From NCBI GenBank assembly GCA_016185245.1, contig JACPNZ010000046.1, positions 1 to 37,267 on the forward strand: 37,267 nucleotides of DNA, given 5' to 3'. The position numbers were made by a program, and so were the translations under genes. The notes beneath the pieces are model-generated. The model was not told the origin of the DNA, ran no database searches, and was given only the letters and a program-made list of their open reading frames with translations. Within the stretch, counting starts at the first letter, position 1; each line of letters begins with the position of its first letter. The stretch is from Hyphomicrobiales bacterium (lineage in GTDB: Bacteria; Pseudomonadota; Alphaproteobacteria; Rhizobiales; Aestuariivirgaceae). Of the stretch, positions 23,315-33,929 are shown piece by piece.

Positions 23315-24337
23315 TCAGTAGTGGGTCTCGAATTTCTTGGCGAGTTCCTCGATGTTCTCGGGCGGCCAGTTGGTCACCTCCATGCCGAGATGGAGACCCA
23401 TCTGGGCGAGAACTTCCTTGATCTCGTTGAGCGACTTCCGGCCGAAGTTGGGCGTGCGGAGCATCTCCGCCTCGGTCTTCTGAATGAGGTCGCCGATATA
23501 GACGATGTTGTCGTTCTTCAGGCAGTTGGCCGAGCGCACCGACAGCTCGAGTTCATCGACCTTCTTGAGCAGGGCCGCATTGAATTCGAGTTCGGGCCGC
23601 GCCTCTTCGGTTACCGCCTTGGACGGTTCGGCGAAGTTGATGAACACCGAGAGCTGATCCTGCAGGATGCGCGCCGCATAGGCGACCGAATCCTCCGGCG
23701 ACACCGAGCCATCGGTCTCGACCGTCATGATCAGCTTGTCGTAGTCGAGAATCTGGCCCTCGCGGGTGTTCTCGATCTTGTAGGAGACGCGCTTGACCGG
23801 CGAATAGATCGAATCGACCGGGATCAACCCGATCGGCGCGTCCTCGGGGCGATTGCGCTCCGAGGGCACATAGCCCTTGCCGGTGTTGACGGTGAATTCC
23901 ATGCGCACTTCGGCGCCCTCGTCGAGGGTGCAGATCACATGTTCGGGATTGAGGATGTGAATGTCGCCGGTCGCCTGGATATCGCCGGCCCGGACCACGC
24001 CGGGGCCCTCTTTCCGCAGGTTGAGCCGCTTCGGCCCCTCCGACTGCATGAAGATGGCGATTTCCTTGATGTTGAGGACGATGTCGGTCACGTCCTCGCG
24101 CACGCCGGCGATCGAGGAGAATTCGTGCAGCACGCCATCGATGTGAACCGAGGTGACCGCCGCCCCTTGCAGCGAGGAGAGCAGAATGCGGCGGAGCGCA
24201 TTGCCCAGCGTTGTGCCGAAGCCCCGCTCCAGGGGCTCCGCCACCACCGTGGCGACGCGGCGCCGGTCGCGGCCCGATTGCACGTCGAGCTTGGTTGGGC
24301 GGATCAGTTCCTGCCAGTTCTTCTGGTTGACCTGCAT
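23315..24337 (-). CDS. rpoA: DNA-directed RNA polymerase subunit alpha
   Basis: 340 residues. The N-terminal domain includes [22 protein letters not shown] (in two parts) for dimerisation and beta-subunit contact, and the acidic insert domain with [16 protein letters not shown] linker around 235-260 leads to the C-terminal domain with [20 protein letters not shown], then [18 protein letters not shown], the helix-hairpin-helix that binds UP elements and activators. Length and both domains are standard. The start is supported by AGGAAAG on the minus strand. A 103-base gap with a GC hairpin separates it from rpsK. Confidence 0.98.
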   Translation of the reverse strand: MQVNQKNWQELIRPTKLDVQSGRDRRRVATVVAEPLERGFGTTLGNALRRILLSSLQGAAVTSVHIDGVLHEFSSIAGVREDVTDIVLNIKEIAIFMQSEGPKRLNLRKEGPGVVRAGDIQATGDIHILNPEHVICTLDEGAEVRMEFTVNTGKGYVPSERNRPEDAPIGLIPVDSIYSPVKRVSYKIENTREGQILDYDKLIMTVETDGSVSPEDSVAYAARILQDQLSVFINFAEPSKAVTEEARPELEFNAALLKKVDELELSVRSANCLKNDNIVYIGDLIQKTEAEMLRTPNFGRKSLNEIKEVLAQMGLHLGMEVTNWPPENIEELAKKFETHY

Positions 24338-24408
24338 TTATTTCTTTCCTGTCAAATCCCGGAGAGCCGCGCTTCGGCAGTTCCGGCCTTGCAAATCGGT
24401 TCGGTCGC

Positions 24409-24428
24409 GGCCGCCGGTGAAGGCGGCC
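24409..24428 (-). other. GC hairpin between rpsK and rpoA
   Basis: GGCCGCC and GGCGGCC (24409-24415 and 24422-24428) form a perfect 7-pair stem with a 6-base loop, 12 bases after the rpsK stop. No T-run follows. It may protect the upstream message or partly attenuate, tuning rpoA against the ribosomal genes. Confidence 0.45.
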
Positions 24429-24440
24429 AGGTCTTGGGCG

Positions 24441-24830
24441 TCAGACGCGGCGGCGCTTGGGCGGCCGGCAGCCGTTGTGCGGAATAGGCGTCACGTCGCG
24501 GATCGAGGTGACCTGCAGGCCGCAGGCCTGCAGCGCGCGCAGTGCCGACTCGCGGCCCGAGCCGGGGCCGGAGACTTCGACTTCCACCGTGCGCATACCG
24601 TGTTCCATGGCGGCCCGGCCCACCTGCTCGGCGGCCACCTGGGCGGCATAGGGGGTCGACTTGCGCGAGCCCTTGAAGCCGAGCTTGCCGGACGAGGCCC
24701 AGACGATGGTGTTGCCCTGGACGTCGGTGATGGTGATCATGGTGTTGTTGAACGAGGCGTTCACATGAACCACACCGGAGGAAATGTTCTTGCGCTCCTT
24801 GCGGCGCGGACGGGCGGCCTCTTTGGCCAT
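24441..24830 (-). CDS. rpsK: 30S ribosomal protein S11
   Basis: 129 residues, standard length. [20 protein letters not shown] is the beta core of S11, [20 protein letters not shown] the central helix region, and [20 protein letters not shown] with terminal PKRRRV the rRNA-binding tail. S11 forms part of the platform of the small subunit near the mRNA path. It starts 12 bases after the rpsM stop and belongs to the alpha operon. Confidence 0.98.
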   Translation of the reverse strand: MAKEAARPRRKERKNISSGVVHVNASFNNTMITITDVQGNTIVWASSGKLGFKGSRKSTPYAAQVAAEQVGRAAMEHGMRTVEVEVSGPGSGRESALRALQACGLQVTSIRDVTPIPHNGCRPPKRRRV

Positions 24831-24842
24831 GGTGTTTTGCTC

Positions 24843-25211
24843 CTACTTCTTCTTGCCGGCGATGGCCTTGGCCCGGCCCTTGCGGGTACGGGCATTGGTG
24901 TGAGTGCGCTGGCCGCGCACCGGCAGGCCCTTGCGGTGGCGCAGGCCCCGGTAGCAGCCGAGATCGACCAACCGCTTGATGTTCATCGAAACGTCGCGGC
25001 GCAGGTCGCCTTCCACCATGTAGTCGCGGTCGATCACCTCGCGAATCGCCAGAACCTCGGCGTCGGACAGCTCGTTCACCCGCTTGGAATGGGGGATATT
25101 GACCTTGTCGGCGATCTCCACCGCATTAACCGGGCCGATGCCATGGATATAGCGAAGCGCTATGACCACGCGCTTGTTGGTCGGTATATTGACGCCTGCA
25201 ATACGGGCCAC
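24843..25211 (-). CDS. rpsM: 30S ribosomal protein S13
   Basis: 122 residues from a GTG start. [20 protein letters not shown] at the N-terminus, the helix-two-turn-helix around [10 protein letters not shown], and the basic C-terminal [20 protein letters not shown] tail ending in [12 protein letters not shown] are all typical. S13 sits in the head and contacts P-site tRNA. The GTG is preferred because AGGAGA lies eight bases upstream and the product matches the family's start; the longer open frame to 25316 would translate the structured leader. Confidence 0.97.
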   Translation of the reverse strand: MARIAGVNIPTNKRVVIALRYIHGIGPVNAVEIADKVNIPHSKRVNELSDAEVLAIREVIDRDYMVEGDLRRDVSMNIKRLVDLGCYRGLRHRKGLPVRGQRTHTNARTRKGRAKAIAGKKK

Positions 25212-25303
25212 GTCTTTTCTCCTAGTTATACCAATGGCTTGCACCATCGGCCTAATGTTTTTCTCAAGTGCCGGACGCGGGCCCCAAAGGCACAAGGCCG
25301 CGC

Positions 25304-25325
25304 CTTGGGAGGTCACCCTCCCGAA
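25304..25325 (-). promoter_or_regulatory. stable hairpin with GUGA loop in the rpsM leader
   Basis: On the minus strand GGGAGG pairs with CCTCCC (25322-25317 and 25312-25307) over the tetraloop GUGA, of the stable GNRA class, and extends by about three pairs past one bulged C. Further short complementary segments (AAGGC and GCCTT) follow downstream. This is a structured 5' leader of the alpha operon and possibly the target of ribosomal-protein feedback. In E. coli, S4 acts on the leader of this operon. Confidence 0.45.
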
Positions 25326-25357
25326 GCCAGCCTGCGTATCGACCAGAATTGGCGCCG

Positions 25358-25386
25358 TCTTTAGGCTGGAATCGCTGTGGCGTCAA
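25358..25386 (-). promoter_or_regulatory. predicted promoter of the alpha operon (rpsM-rpsK-rpoA-rplQ)
   Basis: On the minus strand TTGACG (25386-25381) and TAAAGA (25363-25358) are separated by 17 bases. It lies in the only long gap of the cluster (198 bases between adk and rpsM) and would give a leader of about 140 bases before the GTG of rpsM. Confidence 0.5.
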
Positions 25387-25409
25387 CCTGCGATGCACCA
25401 TTTTGGCCG

Positions 25410-26056
25410 TCAAACCCCGTTCAACACTCCTTCGATCTGGCGGGTCACGTTGCCGATTTCCGCCATCCCGTCGATGGTCCGCAGATTGCCCCGGTTGCGG
25501 TAGTAGGCAACCAGCGGGGCGGTCTGCTTGTTGTAGATGTCGAGCCGGTCGCGCACCGTGGCGGCGTTGTCGTCGGGCCGGCGAATGAACGCAGTCGAGC
25601 CGCAGACGTCGCACACCCCGGCCCGCTTCGGCCGCTCGAACTTATCGTGATAGCCCCGGCCGCAATTGGCGCAGGTATAGCGCCCGGCGATGCGCTCGAT
25701 CAGCGCTTCGTCGTCGACCTTGATCTCGATCACCGAGTCGAGCTTCAGCGCCTTGGCGGCCAGCATCGCATCGAGGGCTTGGGCCTGGGAGGTATTGCGC
25801 GGGAATCCATCGAGGACAAAGCCCTTGGCTACATCTGGAGTTTCCAGCCGGTCGGCGATGATCGAAACGACCACCGCGTCCGGCACCAGTTCGCCCCGGT
25901 CCATGATCGCCTTGGCCCGGTTGCCGGTCTCGGTGCCCGCCGCCACCGCGGCCCGCAGCATTTCGCCAGTCGACAGCTGCTTCAGGCCGTGGCGTTCCTC
26001 GAGCAGCTTGGCCTGGGTGCCCTTGCCCGCCCCCGGCGGCCCGAGCAGAATGATGT

Positions 26057-26060
<4 letters not shown>
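25410..26060 (-). CDS. adk: adenylate kinase
   Basis: 216 residues, the long form. The P-loop is [10 protein letters not shown] (7-16). The NMP-binding region has [20 protein letters not shown] lines the core, and the lid carries a four-cysteine zinc site, CANCGRGYH and CDVCGS (about 130-153). It catalyses the reversible conversion of ATP and AMP to two ADP. Zinc-type lids are common in rhizobia and Gram-positives and absent in E. coli. The start ATG at 26060 overlaps the secY stop by four bases. The frame stays open far upstream but only [14 protein letters not shown] fits the family. Confidence 0.97.
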
Positions 26061-27388
<1,328 letters not shown>

Positions 27389-27451
27389 TCGAGTTCCTCG
27401 CGTTCGGCCCCAGACCCCCCTATGTGGGTCCGGTCGTCAACGCTTGCAAGT

Positions 27452-27937
27452 TTACTTCGCCGGGGCCGGAGCTTCGGCCGGACGCAAAATCTTGACGCTG
27501 CCGCCGGCCTTTTCGACTGCACCGATCGCCCCTTCCGAGGCATGCCAGACCTCGAAGGCGAGCTTCGCCTTGATCTCGCCCTTGCCGATCAGGCGCAGGC
27601 CGGCGAGCGGCCGCGACAGCACCCCGGCGGCGACCAGCGAGGCCTGGGTCACCGGTACGTTGACATCGATCTTCTTGGCGTCGACGGCGGCCTGCACCTT
27701 GCCGAGGTTGATCTCGTTGTAGCGGACCTTGTTCGGCTTGTTGAAGCCGCGCTTCGGCAGGCGCCGGTAGATCGGCATCTGGCCGCCCTCGAAGCCGGCC
27801 TTGGCGCCGCCCTTGCGCGCCGTCTGGCCCTTGCCGCCGCGCCCGGCGGTCTTGCCGGTTCCCGAGCCGATGCCGCGGCCGACGCGCTTCTTGGCGTGCT
27901 TGGCTCCGGCATTGTCGGCGATCTGATTGAGCTTCAT
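27452..27937 (-). CDS. rplO: 50S ribosomal protein L15
   Basis: 161 residues. [20 protein letters not shown], then [20 protein letters not shown] is the glycine- and arginine-rich extended N-terminal arm that threads into 23S r[21 protein letters not shown] is the family signature. The C-terminal globular part ends in a short AEAPAPAK tail. L15 is a late-assembly protein of the large subunit. It lies 12 bases after rpmD and 63 before secY. Confidence 0.98.
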   Translation of the reverse strand: MKLNQIADNAGAKHAKKRVGRGIGSGTGKTAGRGGKGQTARKGGAKAGFEGGQMPIYRRLPKRGFNKPNKVRYNEINLGKVQAAVDAKKIDVNVPVTQASLVAAGVLSRPLAGLRLIGKGEIKAKLAFEVWHASEGAIGAVEKAGGSVKILRPAEAPAPAK

Positions 27938-27949
27938 GATTGATGATCC

Positions 27950-28144
27950 TTATTCGACGACGCGCACCAGATGCGCCACCTTGGCGATCATGCCGCGCAC
28001 CGCCGGGGTATCGGTAAGCGTTGCCCGGCGATTGAGCTTGTTGAGACCGAGGCCGACGAGGGTGGCGCGCTGCTCGGCCGGCCGGCGTTGCGGGCTGTGA
28101 ACCTGCTCGACGGTGACGGTCTTGTCGGATTTTGTTTTCGCCAT
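27950..28144 (-). CDS. rpmD: 50S ribosomal protein L30
   Basis: 64 residues. [20 protein letters not shown] followed by [20 protein letters not shown] and [15 protein letters not shown] is the compact bacterial L30. The N-terminal MAKTKSDK is slightly extended relative to E. coli, as usual in alphaproteobacteria. It is spaced 15 bases from rpsE and 12 from rplO in the spc section. Confidence 0.97.
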   Translation of the reverse strand: MAKTKSDKTVTVEQVHSPQRRPAEQRATLVGLGLNKLNRRATLTDTPAVRGMIAKVAHLVRVVE

Positions 28145-28159
28145 GGCAATGATCCTCGC

Positions 28160-28729
28160 TTACTCGGCCGTCACGGCCTCGGCGCCGCGGCGGCGCAGCA
28201 CTTCCGAGACCTTCTTGCCGCGGCGCGCGGCCACGGCCCGTGGGCTAACCTGCTTCTTCAGCGCGTCAAAGGTCGCCCGCACCATGTTGTAGGGATTGGA
28301 CGAGCCCTTCGACTTGGCCACCACATCCTGCATGCCGACCGATTCGAACACGGCGCGCATCGGCCCGCCGGCGATGATGCCGGTGCCGGGAGGAGCGGCG
28401 CGCAGCACCACCTTTCCGGCCCCCCAGCGCCCGTCGATGTCGTGATGCAGCGTGCGGCCCTCGCGCAAGGGCACCCGGATCAGGCCGCGCTTGGCGCTTT
28501 CGGTCGCCTTGCGCACCGCTTCCGGCACTTCGCGGGCCTTGCCGTGGCCGAAGCCGACGCGGCCCTTCTGGTCGCCGACCACCACCAGGGCGGCAAAGCC
28601 GAAGCGCTTGCCGCCCTTCACCACCTTGGCGACGCGATTGATGTGGACCAGCTTGTCGATGAACTCGCTGTCGCGCTCCTCGCGGTTGTCCCTGCGATCC
28701 CGGTCGCGGCCGCCATGTTCCTTAGCCAT
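28160..28729 (-). CDS. rpsE: 30S ribosomal protein S5
   Basis: 189 residues. The N-terminal part is Arg/Asp/Glu-rich ([18 protein letters not shown]), longer than E. coli S5. The double-stranded RNA-binding core has [20 protein letters not shown], then [20 protein letters not shown]. The C-terminal domain has [20 protein letters not shown] and [21 protein letters not shown]5 affects decoding accuracy and mRNA unwinding at the entry. The tail ends [11 protein letters not shown]. It starts 24 bases after the rplR stop. Confidence 0.98.
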   Translation of the reverse strand: MAKEHGGRDRDRRDNREERDSEFIDKLVHINRVAKVVKGGKRFGFAALVVVGDQKGRVGFGHGKAREVPEAVRKATESAKRGLIRVPLREGRTLHHDIDGRWGAGKVVLRAAPPGTGIIAGGPMRAVFESVGMQDVVAKSKGSSNPYNMVRATFDALKKQVSPRAVAARRGKKVSEVLRRRGAEAVTAE

Positions 28730-28753
28730 TGTGCTTTCCGCCTGTTGATCGAA

Positions 28754-29116
28754 CTAGAAGTTGAGGCCGCCCTCGCGGGCAGCGTCGGCGAGCGCCTTGA
28801 CGCGCCCATGATAGAGATATCCGCCGCGGTCGAAGACCACGTCCTTGATGCCGGCCTTGAGCGCCCGCTCGGCCACCAACTTGCCGATCGCCGCGGCCGC
28901 CGCCTTGTCGGTGCCCTTCTTGTTGGCGGCACGGAAATCCTTTTCGAGGCTCGAGGCGGCGGCAATCGTGACGCCTTTGGCGTCGTCGATCACCTGGGCA
29001 TAGATGTTCTTGCTCGAGCGGAACACCGACAGCCTGGCGCGCAAATTGCCGCGGGCGGCGAGCGCCTTGCGGACGCGCGCCATGCGCTTGGCATAGGGAG
29101 AAGATTTCGTGACCAT
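28754..29116 (-). CDS. rplR: 50S ribosomal protein L18
   Basis: 120 residues from ATG 29116. [20 protein letters not shown], then [20 protein letters not shown] is the 5S rRNA-binding core, and [20 protein letters not shown] with REGGLNF is the constant C-terminus. A GTG three codons upstream keeps the frame open, but the ATG gives the family's usual length and has GGTGG at a good distance. L18 with L5 attaches 5S rRNA to the large subunit. Confidence 0.97.
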   Translation of the reverse strand: MVTKSSPYAKRMARVRKALAARGNLRARLSVFRSSKNIYAQVIDDAKGVTIAAASSLEKDFRAANKKGTDKAAAAAIGKLVAERALKAGIKDVVFDRGGYLYHGRVKALADAAREGGLNF

Positions 29117-29128
29117 TGCTACCACCCG

Positions 29129-29662
29129 TTACTTCTTCTTGCCTTCCTTGCGGAAGATGTATTCGCCGGCGTATTTGACGCCCTTGCCCTTATAGGGCTC
29201 GGGGCCGCGGAACTCGCGGATTTCGGCGGCGACCTGCCCCACCTGCTGCTTGTCGATGCCACTGATCACGATCTCGGTGGGCTTCGGCGTCTTGATCTCG
29301 ATGCCGGCCGGGATCGGGTAGTTGACATCGTGGCTGTAGCCAAGGTTGAGCTGCAGCGCCTTGCCCTGCACCGCGGCGCGATAGCCCACACCGTTGATCT
29401 CCAGCGTCTTGGAATAGCCGGTGGTGACGCCCTTGATCATGTTGGCCACCATGGTGCGCGACATGCCCCAGCACGAGCGCGCCAGCTTGGACTGGTCGCG
29501 CGGGTCGACCTTGATGCCGGCCTTGTCCATGGTCGCCGTGACGTGCTCGACGAAGGCCAGCTTGAGTTCGCCCTTGGGACCCTTGACCGACAGGTTGGCG
29601 CCCGCCAGGTTGACGGTGACGCCGGCGGGAACCGGAACTGCTTTTTTACCGATGCGAGACAT
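29129..29662 (-). CDS. rplF: 50S ribosomal protein L6
   Basis: 177 residues. [20 protein letters not shown] starts the first of two related alpha/beta domains. [20 protein letters not shown] lies at the domain junction, and the second domain ends with the signature [20 protein letters not shown] and GKKK. L6 is placed near the factor-binding site of the large subunit. It is 12 bases from both rpsH and rplR. Confidence 0.98.
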   Translation of the reverse strand: MSRIGKKAVPVPAGVTVNLAGANLSVKGPKGELKLAFVEHVTATMDKAGIKVDPRDQSKLARSCWGMSRTMVANMIKGVTTGYSKTLEINGVGYRAAVQGKALQLNLGYSHDVNYPIPAGIEIKTPKPTEIVISGIDKQQVGQVAAEIREFRGPEPYKGKGVKYAGEYIFRKEGKKK

Positions 29663-29674
29663 GAGCGCGCTTCC

Positions 29675-30073
29675 TCAGAACACCGTGCAGATCACTTCGC
29701 CGCCCACGTGCTGGGCGCGGGCGTCGGCATCGGACATGACGCCCTTGGGCGTCGACAGGATGGAGATGCCGAGGCCGTTGTAGACGGTCGGCAGGGTGGC
29801 AACCGAGGCATAGACGCGGCGGCCGGGCTTCGACACCCGCTGGATCTCGCGAATGACCGGAGCGCCGTCGAAATATTTGAGCTCGATGTCGATCTCGGCC
29901 TTGGCGGTGCCCTGCTGGACGGTGGCGAAACCGCGGATGAAGCCCTCGTTCTGTAGGACTTCGAGGACGCGCTCGCGCAGCCTGGAGGCCGGCACCGTCA
30001 CCTTGGACTTGCCGCGCTCCTGGGCGTTCCGGATGCGGGCGAGCATGTCGCCGATCGGATCGATAACACTCAT
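29675..30073 (-). CDS. rpsH: 30S ribosomal protein S8
   Basis: 132 residues. [20 protein letters not shown] opens the N-terminal domain. The C-terminal signature is [20 protein letters not shown], followed by [14 protein letters not shown]8 binds the central domain of 16S rRNA and in E. coli represses translation of the spc section through a site near rplE. I did not find an equivalent site that I could defend. It lies 28 bases after rpsN. Confidence 0.98.
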   Translation of the reverse strand: MSVIDPIGDMLARIRNAQERGKSKVTVPASRLRERVLEVLQNEGFIRGFATVQQGTAKAEIDIELKYFDGAPVIREIQRVSKPGRRVYASVATLPTVYNGLGISILSTPKGVMSDADARAQHVGGEVICTVF

Positions 30074-30101
30074 CTCATGTCTCTCCTGAAGTCCGTATCT
30101 G

Positions 30102-30407
30102 TTACCAGCTCGACTTGACCATGCCGGGGATCAGACCCTGGTTGGCCAATTCGCGCAGTGCCAGACGCGACATCTTGATTTTCCTGTAGTAGGCGCGGGG
30201 ACGGCCGGTCAGCTCGCAGCGGTTGCGCACCCGGTTGGGCGAAGAATTGCGCGGCAGCACCGCCATCTTGAGCTGTGCTGCGAAACGCTCTTCCATCGTC
30301 AGCGTCTTGTTCTGCGCGATCGCCTTGAGGCGGGCGCGCTTGGCCGAATACTTCTTGACCAGACGCTTTCTATGGTTGTTCTTCTCTACCGAGCTCGTTT
30401 TCGCCAT
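30102..30407 (-). CDS. rpsN: 30S ribosomal protein S14, long zinc-free form
   Basis: 101 residues. The C-terminal signature is [20 protein letters not shown], followed by [20 protein letters not shown]. It is the long type that lacks the two C-x-x-C zinc pairs of the short form: only one cysteine is present. The N-terminus is Lys/Arg-rich. S14 is in the head of the small subunit. It has gaps of 36 bases to rplE and 28 to rpsH. Confidence 0.98.
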   Translation of the reverse strand: MAKTSSVEKNNHRKRLVKKYSAKRARLKAIAQNKTLTMEERFAAQLKMAVLPRNSSPNRVRNRCELTGRPRAYYRKIKMSRLALRELANQGLIPGMVKSSW

Positions 30408-30443
30408 GTGGGCTACCTCAGCCTATCTTTCTCTCTTGCCGTC

Positions 30444-31196
30444 TCACGCCGCCTGCTTGCGGGTGGACTTGCGGAACGGGAAGTTGAATGCTTCGAGCAG
30501 GGCGCGGGCTTCTTCATCGCTGCGCGCCGATGTGCACACGATCACGTCGAGGCCCCAGACCCGATCGATCTTGTCGTAATCGATCTCCGGGAAAATGATG
30601 TGCTCCTTAATGCCCATGGCATAGTTGCCATTACCGTCGAAGCTGCGGTCGGTGAGGCCGCGGAAGTCACGCACCCGGGGGAGCGCGATGGTGATGAACC
30701 TGTCGAGGAACTCGTACATGCGCGTCTTGCGCAGCGTCACCTTGGCGCCGATCGCCAGGTTCTCGCGGATCTTGAACTGAGCGATGGCCTTGCGCGACTT
30801 AGTGATCACCACCTTCTGGCCGGCGATCTTCTCGAGTTCGGCGGCGGCGACCTGAACCAGCTTGGAGTCCTGCGTTGCCTCACCGATGCCCATGTTGAGC
30901 ACGATCTTGGTGAGGCGCGGCACTTCCATGACGTTCTTGTAGCCGAACTGGGCGATGAGCTTAGGTCTAACCACTTCGTCATAGTGCTGGCGCAGGCGCG
31001 GCACATAATCCTTGGGCAGAACCTCGACGGGGGCCGCCGGCTTCTTCGCCTCGGTCGCCCTGTCTGCCTTCTTGGCCTCGCCCTTCTTGGCCTCGCCCCG
31101 CTTGGCGGCAGGCGCGGCTCCGGCGTCCGGCTTCTTGGCCGGGGCCGCGGCGGCGTCCGGCTTCTTCGCCTGCTTCTTCTCTTTGTCCTCAGCCAT
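30444..31196 (-). CDS. rplE: 50S ribosomal protein L5 with long Lys/Ala-rich N-terminal extension
   Basis: 250 residues, against about 180-187 in most bacteria. The standard body starts near residue 66 ([20 protein letters not shown]) and includes [40 protein letters not shown] and [20 protein letters not shown]. The first 65 residues are Lys/Ala/Pro-rich with a tandem pair [10 protein letters not shown] and [10 protein letters not shown] (11-30) and [10 protein letters not shown] (34-43). The ATG 31196 overlaps rplX by eight bases and has GGGAG nine bases upstream. A GTG at 31004 with AAGGA would give an ordinary 186-residue L5 and cannot be excluded. Confidence 0.95.
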   Translation of the reverse strand: MAEDKEKKQAKKPDAAAAPAKKPDAGAAPAAKRGEAKKGEAKKADRATEAKKPAAPVEVLPKDYVPRLRQHYDEVVRPKLIAQFGYKNVMEVPRLTKIVLNMGIGEATQDSKLVQVAAAELEKIAGQKVVITKSRKAIAQFKIRENLAIGAKVTLRKTRMYEFLDRFITIALPRVRDFRGLTDRSFDGNGNYAMGIKEHIIFPEIDYDKIDRVWGLDVIVCTSARSDEEARALLEAFNFPFRKSTRKQAA

Positions 31197-31512
31197 CGAT
31201 CACTTCTCCCGAGCGCTTGGCGAAGCGCACCTTCTTGCCGTCGGCAAGCGTCTTGTAGCCCACCCGGGTCGGCTTGCCGTCCTTGGGATCGCGCAGCGCC
31301 AGGTTGGAAATCTGGATCGGCATCTCCTTGGAGACGATGCCGCCCTCCTGGCCCGCCGTCTGGCGGGTATGGCGCTTGACCATGTTGACGCCCAGCACCA
31401 CGGCGCGGTTTTCCGCCGGGATCACCCGGACGACCTCGCCCTGCTTGCCCTTGTCCTTGCCGGTCCTGACGACCACCCTGTCGCCCTTCCGGATCTTGAG
31501 TTTCGCCGCCAT
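31189..31512 (-). CDS. rplX: 50S ribosomal protein L24
   Basis: 107 residues. [20 protein letters not shown], then [20 protein letters not shown] is the KOW motif of L24, and [20 protein letters not shown] with PIQISNLAL follows. L24 starts large-subunit assembly and lies by the tunnel exit. Its ATG shares one base with the rplN stop and its last codons overlap the rplE start, so the three are translationally coupled. Confidence 0.98.
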   Translation of the reverse strand: MAAKLKIRKGDRVVVRTGKDKGKQGEVVRVIPAENRAVVLGVNMVKRHTRQTAGQEGGIVSKEMPIQISNLALRDPKDGKPTRVGYKTLADGKKVRFAKRSGEVIDG

Positions 31513-31880
31513 CACAGCACCTCCGGCGCCAGCGAAATGATCTTCATTTGGTTCTTGCCGCGCAATTCGCGCGGCACCGGCCCGAAGATGCGCGTTCCCA
31601 CCGGCTCGCCCTGGGCATTGATCAGCACCGCGGCGTTGTGGTCGAAGCGGATGACCGAGCCGTCGGCGCGGCGGATGTCCTTGGCCGTCCTGACCACGAT
31701 CGCCTTCATCACGCTGCCCTTCTTGACCCGGCCGCGCGGGATCGCTTCCTTCACCGACACCACGATGATGTCGCCGACCGAGGCATAGCGCCGCTTTGAG
31801 CCGCCCAGCACCTTGATGCACTGAACCCGGCGGGCGCCGGAATTGTCGGCGACGTCGAGATTGGTTTCTTGCTGGATCAT
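31512..31880 (-). CDS. rplN: 50S ribosomal protein L14
   Basis: 122 residues, standard length. [20 protein letters not shown] opens the beta-barrel, [20 protein letters not shown] follows, and the C-terminal [20 protein letters not shown] then ISLAPEVL is invariant in the family. L14 contacts the small subunit in bridge B5/B8. There are 43 bases between rpsQ and this gene, and a one-base overlap with rplX. Confidence 0.98.
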   Translation of the reverse strand: MIQQETNLDVADNSGARRVQCIKVLGGSKRRYASVGDIIVVSVKEAIPRGRVKKGSVMKAIVVRTAKDIRRADGSVIRFDHNAAVLINAQGEPVGTRIFGPVPRELRGKNQMKIISLAPEVL

Positions 31881-31923
31881 CTGATCACCCGTTCACTCTG
31901 GCGAGGCAAGCCCCGCCCTTGTC

Positions 31924-32172
31924 CTATGCCTGACCCGCCGCGACCTTCTCGACCAAGGTCCAGCGCTTCTGTTTGGAAATCGGCCGAGTTTCCTCGATCC
32001 GAACTACGTCGCCGGTCTTGGCTTCGTTCTTGGCGTCGTGGGCGTGATACTTCTTCGACAGGCGCACGGTCTTTTTCAGCACCGGGTGGCGCAGGCGGCG
32101 CTCGACCTTGACCACGATGGTCTTGTCGTTCTTGTCGCTCACCACGACGCCCTGCAGGATGCGTTTTGGCAT
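31924..32172 (-). CDS. rpsQ: 30S ribosomal protein S17
   Basis: 82 residues. [20 protein letters not shown], then [20 protein letters not shown], then [20 protein letters not shown] and [17 protein letters not shown] form the complete OB-fold S17. It binds 16S rRNA early in assembly. It is preceded by rpmC with a 10-base gap. Confidence 0.98.
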   Translation of the reverse strand: MPKRILQGVVVSDKNDKTIVVKVERRLRHPVLKKTVRLSKKYHAHDAKNEAKTGDVVRIEETRPISKQKRWTLVEKVAAGQA

Positions 32173-32182
32173 GTTCGTTCTC

Positions 32183-32377
32183 CTACTTGGCGGCGGCCTG
32201 CTGCGACTCGACCGTCTTGAGACGGGCGATGTCGCGGCGGATCTGGCGCACCCGCGCGGTGTTTTCGATCTGGCCGGTGGCCTTCTGGAAGCGCAGGTTG
32301 AACTGCTCCTTCTTCAGCTTGAGGATTTCGTCCTTCAGCTGATCCTTGCTCATGGCCCTGACGTCTGTAATCTTCAT
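32183..32377 (-). CDS. rpmC: 50S ribosomal protein L29
   Basis: 64 residues, a two-helix protein. [20 protein letters not shown], then [20 protein letters not shown] and [27 protein letters not shown]-x-A-TGQ is the L29 signature. It lies at the tunnel exit and helps dock trigger factor and SRP. It is spaced 12 bases from rplP and 10 from rpsQ. Confidence 0.98.
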   Translation of the reverse strand: MKITDVRAMSKDQLKDEILKLKKEQFNLRFQKATGQIENTARVRQIRRDIARLKTVESQQAAAK

Positions 32378-32389
32378 GGCTCGGGTCTC

Positions 32390-32803
32390 CTATTCGCCGA
32401 GCCGCGCCACGAAGCGCGTCTTGATCGGCAGCTTGGCGGCGGCGAGGCCGAGAGATTCCTCGGCCACGGTGCGCGGCACGCCGTCGATCTCGAAGATCAC
32501 CCGGCCGGGCTTGACGCGCGCCGCCCAGTATTCGGTCGAACCCTTGCCCGAGCCCATGCGCACTTCCGCCGGCTTCTTCGACACCGGCACGTCCGGAAAT
32601 ACCCTTATCCAGATACGGCCCGCACGTTTCATGCCGCGGGCCAGCGCCCGGCGGGCCGCCTCGATCTGCCGGGCGGTCAGGCGGTCGGGCTCGGTCGCCT
32701 TGAGCCCGAAGGCGCCGAAATCGAGCGTGTTGCAGCTCGTCGCCTTGCCGTGAATGCGGCCCTTGAAGGCCTTGCGGTACTTGGTTTTCTTCGGTTGCAG
32801 CAT
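32390..32803 (-). CDS. rplP: 50S ribosomal protein L16
   Basis: 137 residues. [40 protein letters not shown] and the signature [20 protein letters not shown] then [20 protein letters not shown] are all present. L16 is needed for the A-site and peptidyl transferase region. The arginine in the GSGKGS-proximal MGSGKG loop, hydroxylated in some bacteria, cannot be judged from sequence. It is 17 bases after rpsC. Confidence 0.98.
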   Translation of the reverse strand: MLQPKKTKYRKAFKGRIHGKATSCNTLDFGAFGLKATEPDRLTARQIEAARRALARGMKRAGRIWIRVFPDVPVSKKPAEVRMGSGKGSTEYWAARVKPGRVIFEIDGVPRTVAEESLGLAAAKLPIKTRFVARLGE

Positions 32804-32820
32804 GTCAGCCTACCTCAATC

Positions 32821-33546
32821 TCACCCATGCGCCCCGTGGCCGTCGCGATCGCGGCGCGGGCGCTGGTGGCCGCCGTCCTGCGGTTCGGCCATGCGCTTGT
32901 CCTGGGCCATCGGATCGTGCTCGAGAATCTCGCCCTTGAATATCCACACCTTGACGCCGTTGGTGCCATAGGCGGTGTGGGCCGTGGCGACGCCGTAATC
33001 GACGTCGGCGCGCAGCGTATGAAGCGGCACCCGGCCTTCGCGGTACCATTCGACGCGGGCGATTTCGGCCCCGCCAAGGCGGCCGGCGCAGGTGATCTTG
33101 ACGCCTTCCGCACCCATGCGCTGGGCCGACTGCACCGCCCGCTTCATCGCCCGGCGGAACGCCACCCGGCGCTCGAGCTGCTGGGCGATGTTCTCGGCGA
33201 CCAGGGTTGCATCGACTTCTGGCTTTCGCACCTCGACGATGTTGAGATGCACTTCCGAGCCGGTCATCTCGGAAACCTTCTTGCGCAGCTTCTCGATGTC
33301 GGCGCCCTTCTTGCCGATCACCACGCCGGGCCTGGCCGAATGGATGGTGACCCGGCACTTCTTGTGCGGCCGCTCGATCAGCACCTTGGAGACGCCGGCC
33401 TGCTTCAGCTCGGTCTTGAGATAATCGCGGATCGCCATGTCCTCGTGCAGCAGCTTGCCGTATTCGCGCGAGCCCGCATACCAGCGCGAATCCCAGGTCC
33501 GGTTGATGCCGAGCCTGAGGCCGATCGGGTTGACTTTCTGGCCCAT
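32821..33546 (-). CDS. rpsC: 30S ribosomal protein S3
   Basis: 241 residues. [20 protein letters not shown] begins the protein. The KH domain has [20 protein letters not shown] with the GKKG loop. The C-terminal domain has [20 protein letters not shown] and [21 protein letters not shown]3 guards the mRNA entry and has helicase activity with S4 and S5. The tail ([17 protein letters not shown]) is His/Arg/Asp-rich and varies between species. Its start overlaps the rplV stop by one base. Confidence 0.98.
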   Translation of the reverse strand: MGQKVNPIGLRLGINRTWDSRWYAGSREYGKLLHEDMAIRDYLKTELKQAGVSKVLIERPHKKCRVTIHSARPGVVIGKKGADIEKLRKKVSEMTGSEVHLNIVEVRKPEVDATLVAENIAQQLERRVAFRRAMKRAVQSAQRMGAEGVKITCAGRLGGAEIARVEWYREGRVPLHTLRADVDYGVATAHTAYGTNGVKVWIFKGEILEHDPMAQDKRMAEPQDGGHQRPRRDRDGHGAHG

Positions 33547-33926
33547 TATGCGGCCTCCTTGACTTCGCGGACGATGATCGTCAGTTCGCTGAAGAATTTC
33601 TCGATGCGGCCGACCCGGCCGCGGGCATTGGGCATGAAGCGCTTCATCACCAGGTTCTTGCCGACCCAGGCCTGCGCCACCACCAGATTGTTGATGTCGA
33701 GGTCATGGTTATTCTCGGCGTTGGCGATGGCCGATTCGAGGGTCTTCTTGACGTCCTTGGCGATACGGCGGCGCGAGAAGGCGAGCGAGGCGAGCGCCTT
33801 TTCGACCTTGAGCCCGCGAATGGTCGCCGCCACCTCGTTGAGCTTGCGGGGGCTGACGCGGATCGAGCGGGTCACCGCCTTGGCCTCGTTGTCGGCGAGC
33901 GCGCGCTTACGTGCTGGCTTGGTCAT
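33546..33926 (-). CDS. rplV: 50S ribosomal protein L22
   Basis: 126 residues. [20 protein letters not shown], the helical core with [20 protein letters not shown], the beta-hairpin that reaches into the exit tunnel ([20 protein letters not shown]) and [20 protein letters not shown] at the end. The hairpin is the site of macrolide-resistance changes in other bacteria; nothing unusual is seen here. It is three bases after rpsS. Confidence 0.98.
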   Translation of the reverse strand: MTKPARKRALADNEAKAVTRSIRVSPRKLNEVAATIRGLKVEKALASLAFSRRRIAKDVKKTLESAIANAENNHDLDINNLVVAQAWVGKNLVMKRFMPNARGRVGRIEKFFSELTIIVREVKEAA

Positions 33927-33929
33927 GGC

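Noticed and set aside
24347-24353. TTGACA on the minus strand just before rpoA as a promoter
   Set aside because: Only about 15 bases from the start codon, so no room for a -10 and leader.
22685-24487. A 600-codon plus-strand frame over rplQ and rpoA
   Set aside because: Antisense to two essential, fully conserved genes; composition is that of a GC-rich shadow frame.
24843-25316. S13 with a 35-residue N-terminal extension from ATG 25316
   Set aside because: It would translate the structured leader. GTG 25211 has a proper ribosome site and gives the standard product.
27971-29956. A 661-codon plus-strand frame over rpmD to rpsH
   Set aside because: Same reason: it spans several conserved genes antisense and has no recognisable domain.
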